This document shows, piece after piece, positions 1 to 6,928 of a stretch of 9,016 bases of DNA. The DNA is taken from positions 1-9,016 of the forward strand of contig JAZULW010000139.1 in the NCBI GenBank assembly GCA_045603285.1, read 5' to 3'. A model generated the notes under the pieces. It had not been told where the DNA came from. It did not search any database and saw only the letters and a program-made list of their open reading frames with translations. The DNA comes from RGIG3009 sp045603285 (lineage in GTDB: Bacteria; Bacillota; Clostridia; Oscillospirales; Acutalibacteraceae). How positions within the stretch are numbered: position 1 is the first letter of the stretch; each line of letters opens with the position of its first letter. Position numbers and translations under genes: made by a program.

Positions 1-2
1 GT

Positions 3-2372
3 CGCGTGCTGGTCCCTTTTGGAAAAGGCAATCGTTGCCGTCAGGGGATGGTGATGAAAGTGGAGTATGTGGAGGATGCCACCGCACCTCCCTTAAAACC
101 CGTTGTAGCCGTGCTGGACGAACAACCTCTTTTGAACGAGGAATTGTTAGAACTTGCGCGCTTCTTAAAAGAACGCACGTTTTGCTCGTTGTTTGATGCT
201 GTGCGGGCCATGTTGCCTACGGGATTGTGTATGGTGGTAAAGCCTCTGTATACGCCCATCGCCGTATCGGAAACGGACCTTGCCGCGTTTTCTGATGCTG
301 AACGTGCCCTGTATAAGGTGGCTTGTTCCGTGTGCGAAAAGAAAGCGGAGGGCGTTGACAGTGAAACGTTGTTGCGTTTGGCGGGCCTGAAAAGCGATGC
401 CGCGTTGCCGGAACGACTGGTCAAAAAAGGGCTTCTCAGGCGCGAAGAAGAGGCGTTTCGCCGTTTGGGTGATGCCACGCGCCGTATGGCGCGGCCAACC
501 TTTTCTCCCGAAGAATATGACGATACGGTTGCACGGGTAAAATGCACACCCAAACAACGCGAAGTGTTGCAACTGTTGTGTATGGCAGGCACGGCTTCGG
601 TAAAAGAAGTCTGCTATTTGGCGGGAGTAACCAATGCCGTTTTGCTGGCTCTTGTCAAAAAAGGATTGGCGGAACTGTTTGAGGCGGAAACATTGCGTTC
701 GCCCGTCACGGTGCCGTCTGCTTTGCGCCGCGATGCGATCGTGCTCAACCCCGAACAGCAACGTGCGTATGCCGAATTGTTGTCACGGTATCGGGAACCG
801 CAAGCCGCCTGTGCCTTGCTGCACGGGGTGACCGGAAGCGGAAAAACACAAGTGTATCTCTCGTTGATTGACCACGTTCTCGAAGATGGAAAACAAGTGC
901 TGGTGTTGGTTCCTGAAATTTCGCTCACTCCCCAAACGATGCAACTGTTTTTGCAACGCTACGGCAAACAAGTCGCCTTGTTGCACAGCGGTTTGTCCAT
1001 GGGGGAGAGAATGGACGAATGGAAGCGTATCCGCCGTGGGGATGCTTGCATCGTGGTGGGAACGCGTTCGGCCGTGTTTGCTCCTTTTGCCAATTTGGGA
1101 CTCGTTGTCATAGACGAAGAACAAGAGCATACCTATAAATCAGAAAGCACGCCGCGTTACCATGCACGTGATGTGGCCAAATTCCGCTCGGCGCGCCATA
1201 ACGCGTTGTTGCTATTGGCTTCGGCTACACCATCTATCGAAAGTTATTATGCCGCCCAAAACGGCCGTTACTCCCTTCATACACTTGCAAACCGCTACGG
1301 CGATGTACCCCTTCCCGCGGTACACGTTGTGGATATGCGTGCTGAAACAGACGAAAGTTCGCTTTTTAGTAACGAACTGCTTTGCGAGATGCGCACCTGC
1401 TTTGAAAACGGAAAACAAGCCATTTTGCTGCTCAACCGCCGTGGTTATCAAACCTTTGTATCTTGTCGTCAATGCGGGCAGGTCATTTCTTGCCCGTCGT
1501 GCAGTATTTCGCTTACCTACCACCGCGCCAACGGACGGCTTATGTGCCATTATTGCGGGCATACGCAACCTCCGGTGCACCACTGTCCCGCGTGCGGTTC
1601 GGATGCTGTGCGCTATGCGGGGTTAGGCACGCAGCGTATTGAAGAACAATTACAAGAATATTTCCCCGATGCGCGTGTTTTGCGTATGGATGCGGATGCC
1701 ACGGCCTCTCGCTTTTCGTACGAGGAGAAATTGGCCGCCTTTGCTGCGGGGGAGTACGATGTTCTCGTCGGCACACAAATGGTGGCCAAAGGTTTGGATT
1801 TCCCGAACGTTTCCCTTGTGGGTGTTTTGTCTGCCGACCGTTCGCTATACGAAGGGGATTTCCGTTCGTACGAAACGGCATTTGCGCTTTTCACCCAAGT
1901 GGTGGGCCGCGCCGGTCGCCGAAACGAAGAGGGGAAAGCCGTGATTCAAACAGCGGTTCCCGAACATTATGTGATACAGCTTGCCGCCGAACAGGATTAT
2001 CAAACGTTTTTCAAAACCGAATGTGAGGCGCGCCGTATGATGAAATATCCGCCCTTTGCCGATTTGTGCCTGTTCGGTTTTGTGGGGGCGGACGAACGGG
2101 CGGTGCGCGAAAGCGCCAATCGGTTTATGACATTGCTTAAAGAAACGGTTTGCAAAGGGGAATATTCCAACATTCCGCTTATCGCGCTTGATCCCGTGCC
2201 GGCTTTTGTATCCAAAATCGCGGGGAAATACCGCTATAAATTGATTGTGAAACTCAAAAATACTACAGCAACACGAAACCTTATCGCTTCGTTGCTCATC
2301 ACCTTTTCAACCGACGCGGCAAACCGCGGTGTTTCGCTGTTTGCCGATATCAATCCTTTAACGATTCTCTAA
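3..2372 (+). CDS. priA: Primosomal protein N' (replication restart helicase PriA), 5' partial
   Basis: PriA is a 3'-to-5' superfamily 2 DNA helicase that recognises stalled or collapsed forks and reloads the replicative helicase in the cytoplasm. The frame is open from the first in-frame codon and begins inside the conserved RVLVPFG segment of the N-terminal 3'-DNA-binding domain. The true start is therefore upstream; by comparison with Firmicutes PriA of about 800 residues, some 35 residues are missing. The GTG at position 6 is an internal codon, not a start. Visible motifs are Walker A GVTGSGKT (825-848), the DEEQEH Walker B box (1113-1130), SATPS (1221-1235), and the QVVGRAGR arginine-finger motif (1896-1919). 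Eight zinc-binding cysteine codons sit at 1464, 1473, 1491, 1500, 1545, 1554, 1584 and 1593, the full two-zinc set. The C-terminus ends in the family-typical ADINPLTIL. All helicase motifs are intact, so it should be active. The def start follows after 14 bp. Confidence 0.97.
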   Translation, partial: RVLVPFGKGNRCRQGMVMKVEYVEDATAPPLKPVVAVLDEQPLLNEELLELARFLKERTFCSLFDAVRAMLPTGLCMVVKPLYTPIAVSETDLAAFSDAERALYKVACSVCEKKAEGVDSETLLRLAGLKSDAALPERLVKKGLLRREEEAFRRLGDATRRMARPTFSPEEYDDTVARVKCTPKQREVLQLLCMAGTASVKEVCYLAGVTNAVLLALVKKGLAELFEAETLRSPVTVPSALRRDAIVLNPEQQRAYAELLSRYREPQAACALLHGVTGSGKTQVYLSLIDHVLEDGKQVLVLVPEISLTPQTMQLFLQRYGKQVALLHSGLSMGERMDEWKRIRRGDACIVVGTRSAVFAPFANLGLVVIDEEQEHTYKSESTPRYHARDVAKFRSARHNALLLLASATPSIESYYAAQNGRYSLHTLANRYGDVPLPAVHVVDMRAETDESSLFSNELLCEMRTCFENGKQAILLLNRRGYQTFVSCRQCGQVISCPSCSISLTYHRANGRLMCHYCGHTQPPVHHCPACGSDAVRYAGLGTQRIEEQLQEYFPDARVLRMDADATASRFSYEEKLAAFAAGEYDVLVGTQMVAKGLDFPNVSLVGVLSADRSLYEGDFRSYETAFALFTQVVGRAGRRNEEGKAVIQTAVPEHYVIQLAAEQDYQTFFKTECEARRMMKYPPFADLCLFGFVGADERAVRESANRFMTLLKETVCKGEYSNIPLIALDPVPAFVSKIAGKYRYKLIVKLKNTTATRNLIASLLITFSTDAANRGVSLFADINPLTIL

Positions 2373-2373
2373 A

Positions 2374-2378
2374 AGGAG
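2374..2378 (+). promoter_or_regulatory. Ribosome binding site of def
   Basis: AGGAG lies 8 bases before the ATG at 2387 and directly after the priA stop codon, so the two genes are likely translationally coupled. Confidence 0.8.
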
Positions 2379-2386
2379 AGATTTCG

Positions 2387-2851
2387 ATGGCTTTACGTAA
2401 CATTCTCAAAGATGAAGATCCGCTTTTGCGCAAGGTGTGCCGTCCCGTTACCGAGTTTAACGAACGGTTGTGGCAACTTCTTGACGATATGGCCGAAACG
2501 ATGTACGATGCGAACGGCGTCGGGCTCGCAGGCCCACAGGTCGGTATTTTACGCCGTGTATTTGTGATGGACGTGGGCAATGGTCTGATTGAAGCCATTA
2601 ATCCCGAAATCATCAGCCAAAAAGGCGAACAGACCGACCAAGAAGGCTGTTTGTCTTTCCCGAATAAATGGGGATACGTCACTCGCCCCAAGCGTGTGAA
2701 ATTGAAGGCGCAAGACCGTAACGGGAAATGGTTTATCCTAACGGGAGAAGACTTATTGGCCCGTTGTATCTGCCACGAAAACGATCATTTAAACGGGGTC
2801 GTGTTTTTGGACCACGTATCCGAGATCTTGACATCGCGCGAAGAGCAGTGA
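2387..2851 (+). CDS. def: Peptide deformylase
   Basis: Def is a metalloenzyme that removes the N-formyl group from nascent polypeptides at the ribosome exit, the step before methionine aminopeptidase. The 154-residue protein has the three family motifs in order. Motif 1 is GVGLAGPQ (44-51), with Gly where many enzymes have Ala in GVGLAAPQ. Motif 2 is EGCLS (86-90), with metal ligand Cys88. Motif 3 is HENDH (130-134), with ligands His130 and His134 and catalytic Glu131. The length is normal, and the short C-terminal tail after the HExxH helix fits type 1 bacterial deformylases rather than the longer type 2 enzymes of bacilli. The start is fixed by a good ribosome binding site and the MALRNILKDEDP N-terminus, which matches the family's first strand. 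It sits 8 bp upstream of fmt, whose product does the opposite reaction; this def-fmt pairing is widespread in bacteria. Confidence 0.97.
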   Translation: MALRNILKDEDPLLRKVCRPVTEFNERLWQLLDDMAETMYDANGVGLAGPQVGILRRVFVMDVGNGLIEAINPEIISQKGEQTDQEGCLSFPNKWGYVTRPKRVKLKAQDRNGKWFILTGEDLLARCICHENDHLNGVVFLDHVSEILTSREEQ

Positions 2852-2856
2852 GGGGA
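2850..2856 (+). promoter_or_regulatory. Ribosome binding site that sets the fmt start
   Basis: GAGGGGA overlaps the def stop codon and precedes the ATG at 2860 with a usual spacing. It argues against any earlier in-frame start inside def. Confidence 0.75.
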
Positions 2857-2859
2857 CAT

Positions 2860-3783
2860 ATGAACGTAGTGTTTATGGGAACGCCTGAGTTTGCGGTTCC
2901 CTGTTTGGAACGATTGCTGAGTGACGGCCATACGGTCTCGTTGGTCGTGACGCAGGCGGATAAACCCAAAGGCCGCGGTCAAAAACTGACACCGCCCCCC
3001 GTGAAAGCGGCGGCGATGGAACACGGTATCCCCGTTTTGCAACCTACTTCTCTTAAAAGCGAGGATACGCAAGCGGCGCTTGCGGCCCATGCGCCCGATG
3101 TGATCGTGGTGGTGGCTTACGGTAAGATTTTACCCCAAACGGTGCTGACATTGCCCCGCTTCGGTTGTATTAACGTACACGCCTCGTTGTTGCCGCGTTA
3201 TCGCGGTGCGGCTCCCATTCAATGGGCGGTGCTCAACGGGGAAACGGTCAGCGGTGTCACCACCATGTTTATGGACGAAGGCTTGGATACGGGCGATATG
3301 CTGTTAAAAGCCGAATGTCCCATTGGCGAAGATATGACGGCAGGCGAGCTGCACGATCGGTTGTCCGAGCTGGGCGCAAGTTTGCTTTCGCAAACGTTGG
3401 TGCAGTTGCAAGAGGGAACGCTTGTGCGTGTTCCTCAGACTGACGAGGATACGTGTTATGCCGCCATGCTCACCAAAGAATTGCGTGAAATCGATTTTGG
3501 GATGACGGCCTCGCAAGTGCATAACCGCGTGCGCGGATTGAATCCGTGGCCGAGTGCGACGGTGTGGTTTGAGGGGAAACGCCTCAAATTGCAACGTACC
3601 AAAGTAGGGGATGCATGTAATGCCGCTCCCGGAACGGTGGTCAGTACCCGCCCCGTCACCATTGCGTGTGGCGGCGGAACCTCGCTTGTGTTAACACAAG
3701 TACAGTACGAAGGCGGAAAAAGTTTGTCTGCCGACGATTTCTTCCGCGGCCATCCGTTGACTGTTGGCCAACAATTTGCTTGA
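2860..3783 (+). CDS. fmt: Methionyl-tRNA formyltransferase
   Basis: Fmt transfers a formyl group from 10-formyl-tetrahydrofolate to Met-tRNA(fMet), marking the initiator tRNA for bacterial translation initiation. The 307-residue product starts with the family hallmark MNVVFMGTPEFAVP. The catalytic triad is Asn105, His107 (in INVHASLLPRYRGAAP, with the SLLP folate-site signature) and Asp143 (in MDEGLDTGDM). The loop ADKPKGRGQKLTPPPVK (about 33-49) corresponds to the tRNA acceptor-stem insertion loop. The C-terminal OB-fold tRNA-binding domain begins near residue 205 and carries the typical RVRGLNPWPSA. The frame stays open upstream to 2728, but those 44 codons overlap def and encode nothing family-like. 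The ATG at 2860 has a ribosome binding site and gives the normal length. The substrate is paired with Def just upstream. Confidence 0.97.
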   Translation: MNVVFMGTPEFAVPCLERLLSDGHTVSLVVTQADKPKGRGQKLTPPPVKAAAMEHGIPVLQPTSLKSEDTQAALAAHAPDVIVVVAYGKILPQTVLTLPRFGCINVHASLLPRYRGAAPIQWAVLNGETVSGVTTMFMDEGLDTGDMLLKAECPIGEDMTAGELHDRLSELGASLLSQTLVQLQEGTLVRVPQTDEDTCYAAMLTKELREIDFGMTASQVHNRVRGLNPWPSATVWFEGKRLKLQRTKVGDACNAAPGTVVSTRPVTIACGGGTSLVLTQVQYEGGKSLSADDFFRGHPLTVGQQFA

Positions 3784-3787
3784 TTTT

Positions 3788-3793
3788 GGAGGA
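3788..3793 (+). promoter_or_regulatory. Ribosome binding site that sets the rsmB start
   Basis: GGAGGA sits in the 13-bp fmt-rsmB gap, 3-4 bases before the ATG at 3797. The spacing is slightly short, but it supports this ATG over the in-frame TTG at 3764, which lies inside fmt with no comparable site. Confidence 0.75.
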
Positions 3794-3796
3794 AGT

Positions 3797-5149
3797 ATGG
3801 CTCTTTCTGTTCGCGCCGTTGCCGCTTCTGCTTTGGCAGATTTGCACCGACGGCAAGGATATTCCAACATTGTGTTGGACGAATTGTTGAAATCCGCAGC
3901 GGTTTCCGATGCCGATCGCGGGTTGTTATCGCGCCTGTTTTACGGCGTGATCGAACGGAAATTGACGCTTGATTATGTGATTGGCCGTTTTTCCTCCACC
4001 CCGATTCGCAAAATGCACCCCCTTATTCGCGAAACGCTGCGCGTGGCTGTCTATCAGTTGTTGTATATGGATCGTATTCCGTCTGCTGCTGCCGTCAACG
4101 AAGCGGTATCGGCGGCACGGCAACTCAAGCAGGGTCATGCATCAGGCTTTGTGAACGGCTTGTTGCGTTCGGTTGTGCGCGCAAAATCGACCTTGTTTGA
4201 TTCTCTTCCTGATGGTAACGAAGGCCTTTCCGTGCGGTTTTCTTGCCCCACGCAACTGGTTGAATTTTGGCAAAGCGCTTACGGAGACACGCGTGCGGAA
4301 CAGATACTTTCCACTCTGAACGAAGAGGCGCCCGAATATGTGCGTGTGAACACCGTACAAATAACCGATGCTGCTTTTTCCCAAATGCTCGAAAATGCGA
4401 GTATAAATCACCAAAAGTTTAAAAATTTGCCCCACTGTTTTCGGGTGAATTGCGCGTATTTACTAAATAACCTTGAAACTGAAGCGAAAAACTGCTATTA
4501 TTATCAGGATATAGCCTCACAATGGGCTTGCCTTGCACTCGGTGCACGGGCAGGCGAACGCATTGCCGATGTGTGTGCCGCTCCCGGCGGAAAAAGTTTC
4601 ACCGTGGCACAAGCGATGCAAAACGACGGGTATATTCTTGCATGCGATGTGTATGCGCACAAATGCGAAACCATGGCGCGCCGTGCTGAAGAGTTCGGTA
4701 TTACGATCCTTCAAACGGCCGTGCGGGATGCGTCTACTCATATTCCCCGCGAATGGGAGGGAGCATTTGACCGCGTGATGTGTGACGTGCCGTGTTCGGG
4801 CCTTGGGGTCATTCGTCGAAAACCCGAAATTCGCTACAAATCGCTTGAGGAATTGCGTGAATTGCCTTCGTTGCAATACGCGATTTTGGAACAAGGCGCC
4901 CGTATGGTGCGCGAGGGCGGTGTGTTGCAATATTCCACTTGCACGCTTAACCCTGCCGAAAACGAGGAAATCGTTCATCGCTTTTTGAACGAACACGCGG
5001 AATTTTCTCCGCGCATCTTACCGCTTGATTCTTGTTTTGCGGCATTGGGAGAATCTCCCTCGCATTGCATTACACTTTTCCCCTCCGTTCACGGAAGCGA
5101 TGGCTTTTTCATTGCCGGATTCATCAAAAATAAGGCGGCGACCGAATGA
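3797..5149 (+). CDS. rsmB: 16S rRNA (cytosine-C5)-methyltransferase RsmB/Sun
   Basis: RsmB makes 5-methylcytosine at position 967 (E. coli numbering) of 16S rRNA using S-adenosylmethionine. The 450-residue product has an N-terminal NusB-like RNA-binding domain (about 1-130, with the typical MHPLIRETLRVAVYQL and AVNEAV). A linker region follows, then a Rossmann methyltransferase domain. In that domain the SAM-binding motif is VCAAPGGKS (259-267), the motif IV proline-cysteine is DVPCSGLG (330-337, Cys333), and motif VI YSTCT (379-383) carries the likely nucleophile Cys382. Both cysteines of the two-cysteine m5C mechanism are therefore present. Length is close to the roughly 430-450 usual for the family. 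The linker (about residues 195-238) is AT-rich and poorly conserved-looking. The stop codon overlaps the rlmN start as ATGA, which implies coupled translation. Confidence 0.95.
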   Translation: MALSVRAVAASALADLHRRQGYSNIVLDELLKSAAVSDADRGLLSRLFYGVIERKLTLDYVIGRFSSTPIRKMHPLIRETLRVAVYQLLYMDRIPSAAAVNEAVSAARQLKQGHASGFVNGLLRSVVRAKSTLFDSLPDGNEGLSVRFSCPTQLVEFWQSAYGDTRAEQILSTLNEEAPEYVRVNTVQITDAAFSQMLENASINHQKFKNLPHCFRVNCAYLLNNLETEAKNCYYYQDIASQWACLALGARAGERIADVCAAPGGKSFTVAQAMQNDGYILACDVYAHKCETMARRAEEFGITILQTAVRDASTHIPREWEGAFDRVMCDVPCSGLGVIRRKPEIRYKSLEELRELPSLQYAILEQGARMVREGGVLQYSTCTLNPAENEEIVHRFLNEHAEFSPRILPLDSCFAALGESPSHCITLFPSVHGSDGFFIAGFIKNKAATE

Positions 5150-6177
5150 CAGTCGACATTAAATCACTTACAAAAGAACAACTGAAAACCGAAGTGACGG
5201 CACTTGGTTGTCCTGCTTTTCGTGCCGCGCAAATCAGCGATTGGCTGGACAACGGGTGCACTTCTTTTGATGAAATGAGCAACTTGCCTATCGCACTCCG
5301 CGACCAGTTAAAAGAAAAATTCGCTATTCCGGGTGTGAAAATACTCAAAAAACTGCAATCTCAACTGGACGAAACCGTCAAATATCTTTTTGAATTGCCC
5401 GACGGGCAAACGGTGGAATCGGTTTTGATGAAATACAAACACGGATGGTCACAATGTCTGTCCACGCAAGTGGGTTGCCGTATGGGGTGCGCCTTTTGTG
5501 CCACCGGGATGGATGGATTGGCGCGCAATTTGTTGCCGGCGGAAATGCTGGCGCAAATCGAAACGGCACAACGTGACCACGGTATTCGCGTATCATCCAT
5601 TGTACTGATGGGAATGGGAGAGCCTCTTGACAATTACGATAACGTGTTGCGCTTTTTGCAGATGTTGTCGGAAGAAGGCGGCGTTCACATTGGTATGCGG
5701 CACGTATCGTTATCCACCTGCGGTATGGTGGACGGGATTCGCCGCTTAATGAATGAAAAATTGCAACTCACTCTTTCTGTTTCACTACACGCACCCAACA
5801 ACCAGATCCGTTCTCGCATCATGCCCGTCAACCGCCGTTGGCCGGTGGAAGAATTGTTGGATGTTTGTCGGGAATATATCGCGGTGACGGGGCGGCGTAT
5901 TTCGTTTGAATATGCCATGATGAACGGTGTGAACGACAGTGATGCGTGCGCACTCGAATTGGCCTCGCGCCTAAAGGGCATGTTGTGCCACGTGAACTTG
6001 ATTCCCGCCAACGAAGTCGCGGGAAAAGCCCACCGTCGCAGCACGGCACAACGGCTTAAACAATTTCAAACAATTTTGGAAAAGCAAGGGATCAATGTGA
6101 CGGTAAGACGGACGCTCGGCGCGGATATCTGTGCCTCGTGCGGTCAATTGCGCCGTCAACAACGAAGGGAGGAATGA
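5146..6177 (+). CDS. rlmN: Dual-specificity RNA methyltransferase RlmN (radical SAM)
   Basis: RlmN is a radical SAM enzyme that methylates C2 of adenosine 2503 in 23S rRNA, at the peptidyl transferase centre; the E. coli enzyme also modifies A37 of some tRNAs. The 343-residue protein has the CxxxCxxC iron-sulfur motif at Cys111, Cys115 and Cys118. Conserved Cys104, seven residues before the cluster, corresponds to E. coli Cys118. Cys332 in ASCGQL corresponds to E. coli Cys355, the residue that carries the methyl group. MGMGEPLDNYDNV, LSTCGMV and SLHAPNN are typical of the RlmN/Cfr superfamily. The N-terminal part (about 1-90) is the usual small helical RNA-binding domain. Chromosomal context between rsmB and prpC, and the normal length, favour RlmN over the resistance enzyme Cfr. 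An extra cysteine, Cys329, lies close to the catalytic one. Translation likely couples to rsmB through the 4-bp overlap. Confidence 0.97.
   Translation: MTVDIKSLTKEQLKTEVTALGCPAFRAAQISDWLDNGCTSFDEMSNLPIALRDQLKEKFAIPGVKILKKLQSQLDETVKYLFELPDGQTVESVLMKYKHGWSQCLSTQVGCRMGCAFCATGMDGLARNLLPAEMLAQIETAQRDHGIRVSSIVLMGMGEPLDNYDNVLRFLQMLSEEGGVHIGMRHVSLSTCGMVDGIRRLMNEKLQLTLSVSLHAPNNQIRSRIMPVNRRWPVEELLDVCREYIAVTGRRISFEYAMMNGVNDSDACALELASRLKGMLCHVNLIPANEVAGKAHRRSTAQRLKQFQTILEKQGINVTVRRTLGADICASCGQLRRQQRREE
6167..6173 (+). promoter_or_regulatory. Ribosome binding site that sets the prpC start
   Basis: GGGAGGA ends 6 bases before the ATG at 6180. A second in-frame ATG at 6174 abuts the site and is too close to be used well, so 6180 is preferred; the difference is two residues. 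Confidence 0.75.
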
Positions 6178-6179
6178 CC

Positions 6180-6917
6180 ATGCGAACACTTGGCGCGTCC
6201 CACGTGGGACGGGTGCGTACCAGTAACCAAGACGCCTTTATTTGCGGTGAACTCACCGAAAATGCCGCTTTTGCGGTGGTGTGTGACGGTATGGGCGGTG
6301 GCAACGGCGGTAACATTGCCAGCAGCATTGCGGTTCGGATGGTAGCTGACCGATTGGTAGACGGATATCGGGATGCCATGGACGAAAAGGCGGTGCAAAC
6401 CCTGTTTGAAACAGCCGTGGACGAGGCCAATGCCGCGGTTTTCGAGGTGGCAATGGACAACACGGATCTGCGTGGAATGGGAACTACTTTGGTGGCAGCG
6501 GTTGTTACTGAGCAACGTGTAACGGTCGCCTATGTGGGAGATAGCCGTGCGTATATTCTCACGCATGACACCATCGAACAGGTCAGTAAAGACCATTCGG
6601 TCGTACAAGAAATGGTGGAGCAAGGAAAGATCACACCCGAACAAGCGCGTACGCATCCGAAAAAACATTTTCTCACCCGCGCCATCGGCGTGGAGCACGA
6701 AACACGGTGTGAATGTGTGAGTGCGCCTTTCCCGGAGAACGGCACGGTGCTACTGTGTACCGATGGGTTGACCAATATGGTGGAAACGGATACGATTCAA
6801 TCCCTTGTTCGTACGTTCCCGTTTGAAGAGATTCCCAATAAACTCATCAATACAGCCAATCTTGCAGGTGGCAGCGATAATATTACCGTCGTTGTTGCCG
6901 GAAGCGAAAAGATGTAG
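6180..6917 (+). CDS. prpC: PP2C-family Ser/Thr protein phosphatase (PrpC/Stp)
   Basis: This is a cytoplasmic, metal-dependent PPM/PP2C phosphatase that dephosphorylates PrkC and PrkC substrates. At 245 residues it matches the compact bacterial PrpC/Stp class (B. subtilis PrpC is about 254). Metal-binding motifs are visible in order: RTSNQDAF with Asp18, VCDGMGG with Asp36-Gly37, GDSRAY with Asp121, TDG with Asp195-Gly196, and GGSDNIT with Asp233. GMGTTL (99-104) and LTRAIG (165-170) are further family signatures. No signal peptide or membrane segment is seen. It begins 2 bp after rlmN and ends 11 bp before the kinase gene. This phosphatase-then-kinase order is the standard Firmicutes arrangement and is the main reason for using the symbol prpC (also called stp). 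Confidence 0.96.
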   Translation: MRTLGASHVGRVRTSNQDAFICGELTENAAFAVVCDGMGGGNGGNIASSIAVRMVADRLVDGYRDAMDEKAVQTLFETAVDEANAAVFEVAMDNTDLRGMGTTLVAAVVTEQRVTVAYVGDSRAYILTHDTIEQVSKDHSVVQEMVEQGKITPEQARTHPKKHFLTRAIGVEHETRCECVSAPFPENGTVLLCTDGLTNMVETDTIQSLVRTFPFEEIPNKLINTANLAGGSDNITVVVAGSEKM

Positions 6918-6922
6918 GAGGT
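6916..6922 (+). promoter_or_regulatory. Ribosome binding site of prkC, overlapping the prpC stop
   Basis: AGGAGGT is a full-strength Shine-Dalgarno sequence that includes the last two bases of the prpC TAG stop. It precedes the ATG at 6929 with a good spacing and makes translational coupling of phosphatase and kinase likely. Confidence 0.85.
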
Positions 6923-6928
6923 AAGGAT

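Noticed and set aside
41..761. Two minus-strand open frames of 183 and 198 codons opposite priA.
   Set aside because: They lie fully within the conserved priA coding region, overlap each other in different frames, and show no domain motif.
2728..2859. An N-terminal extension of the fmt frame overlapping def.
   Set aside because: The extra 44 residues are basic and unlike any Fmt. The ATG at 2860 has a ribosome binding site and begins the conserved MNVVFMGTPEFAVP.
2828..2862. TTGACA at 2828-2833, a perfect -35 box near the end of def.
   Set aside because: No -10-like hexamer lies 16-18 bases downstream; the only AT-rich bases, near CATATG, are too far away and form the fmt start.
6156..6698. 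A 180-codon minus-strand open frame opposite prpC.
   Set aside because: It is the antisense of well-conserved PP2C motifs, with low-complexity translation and no family signature.
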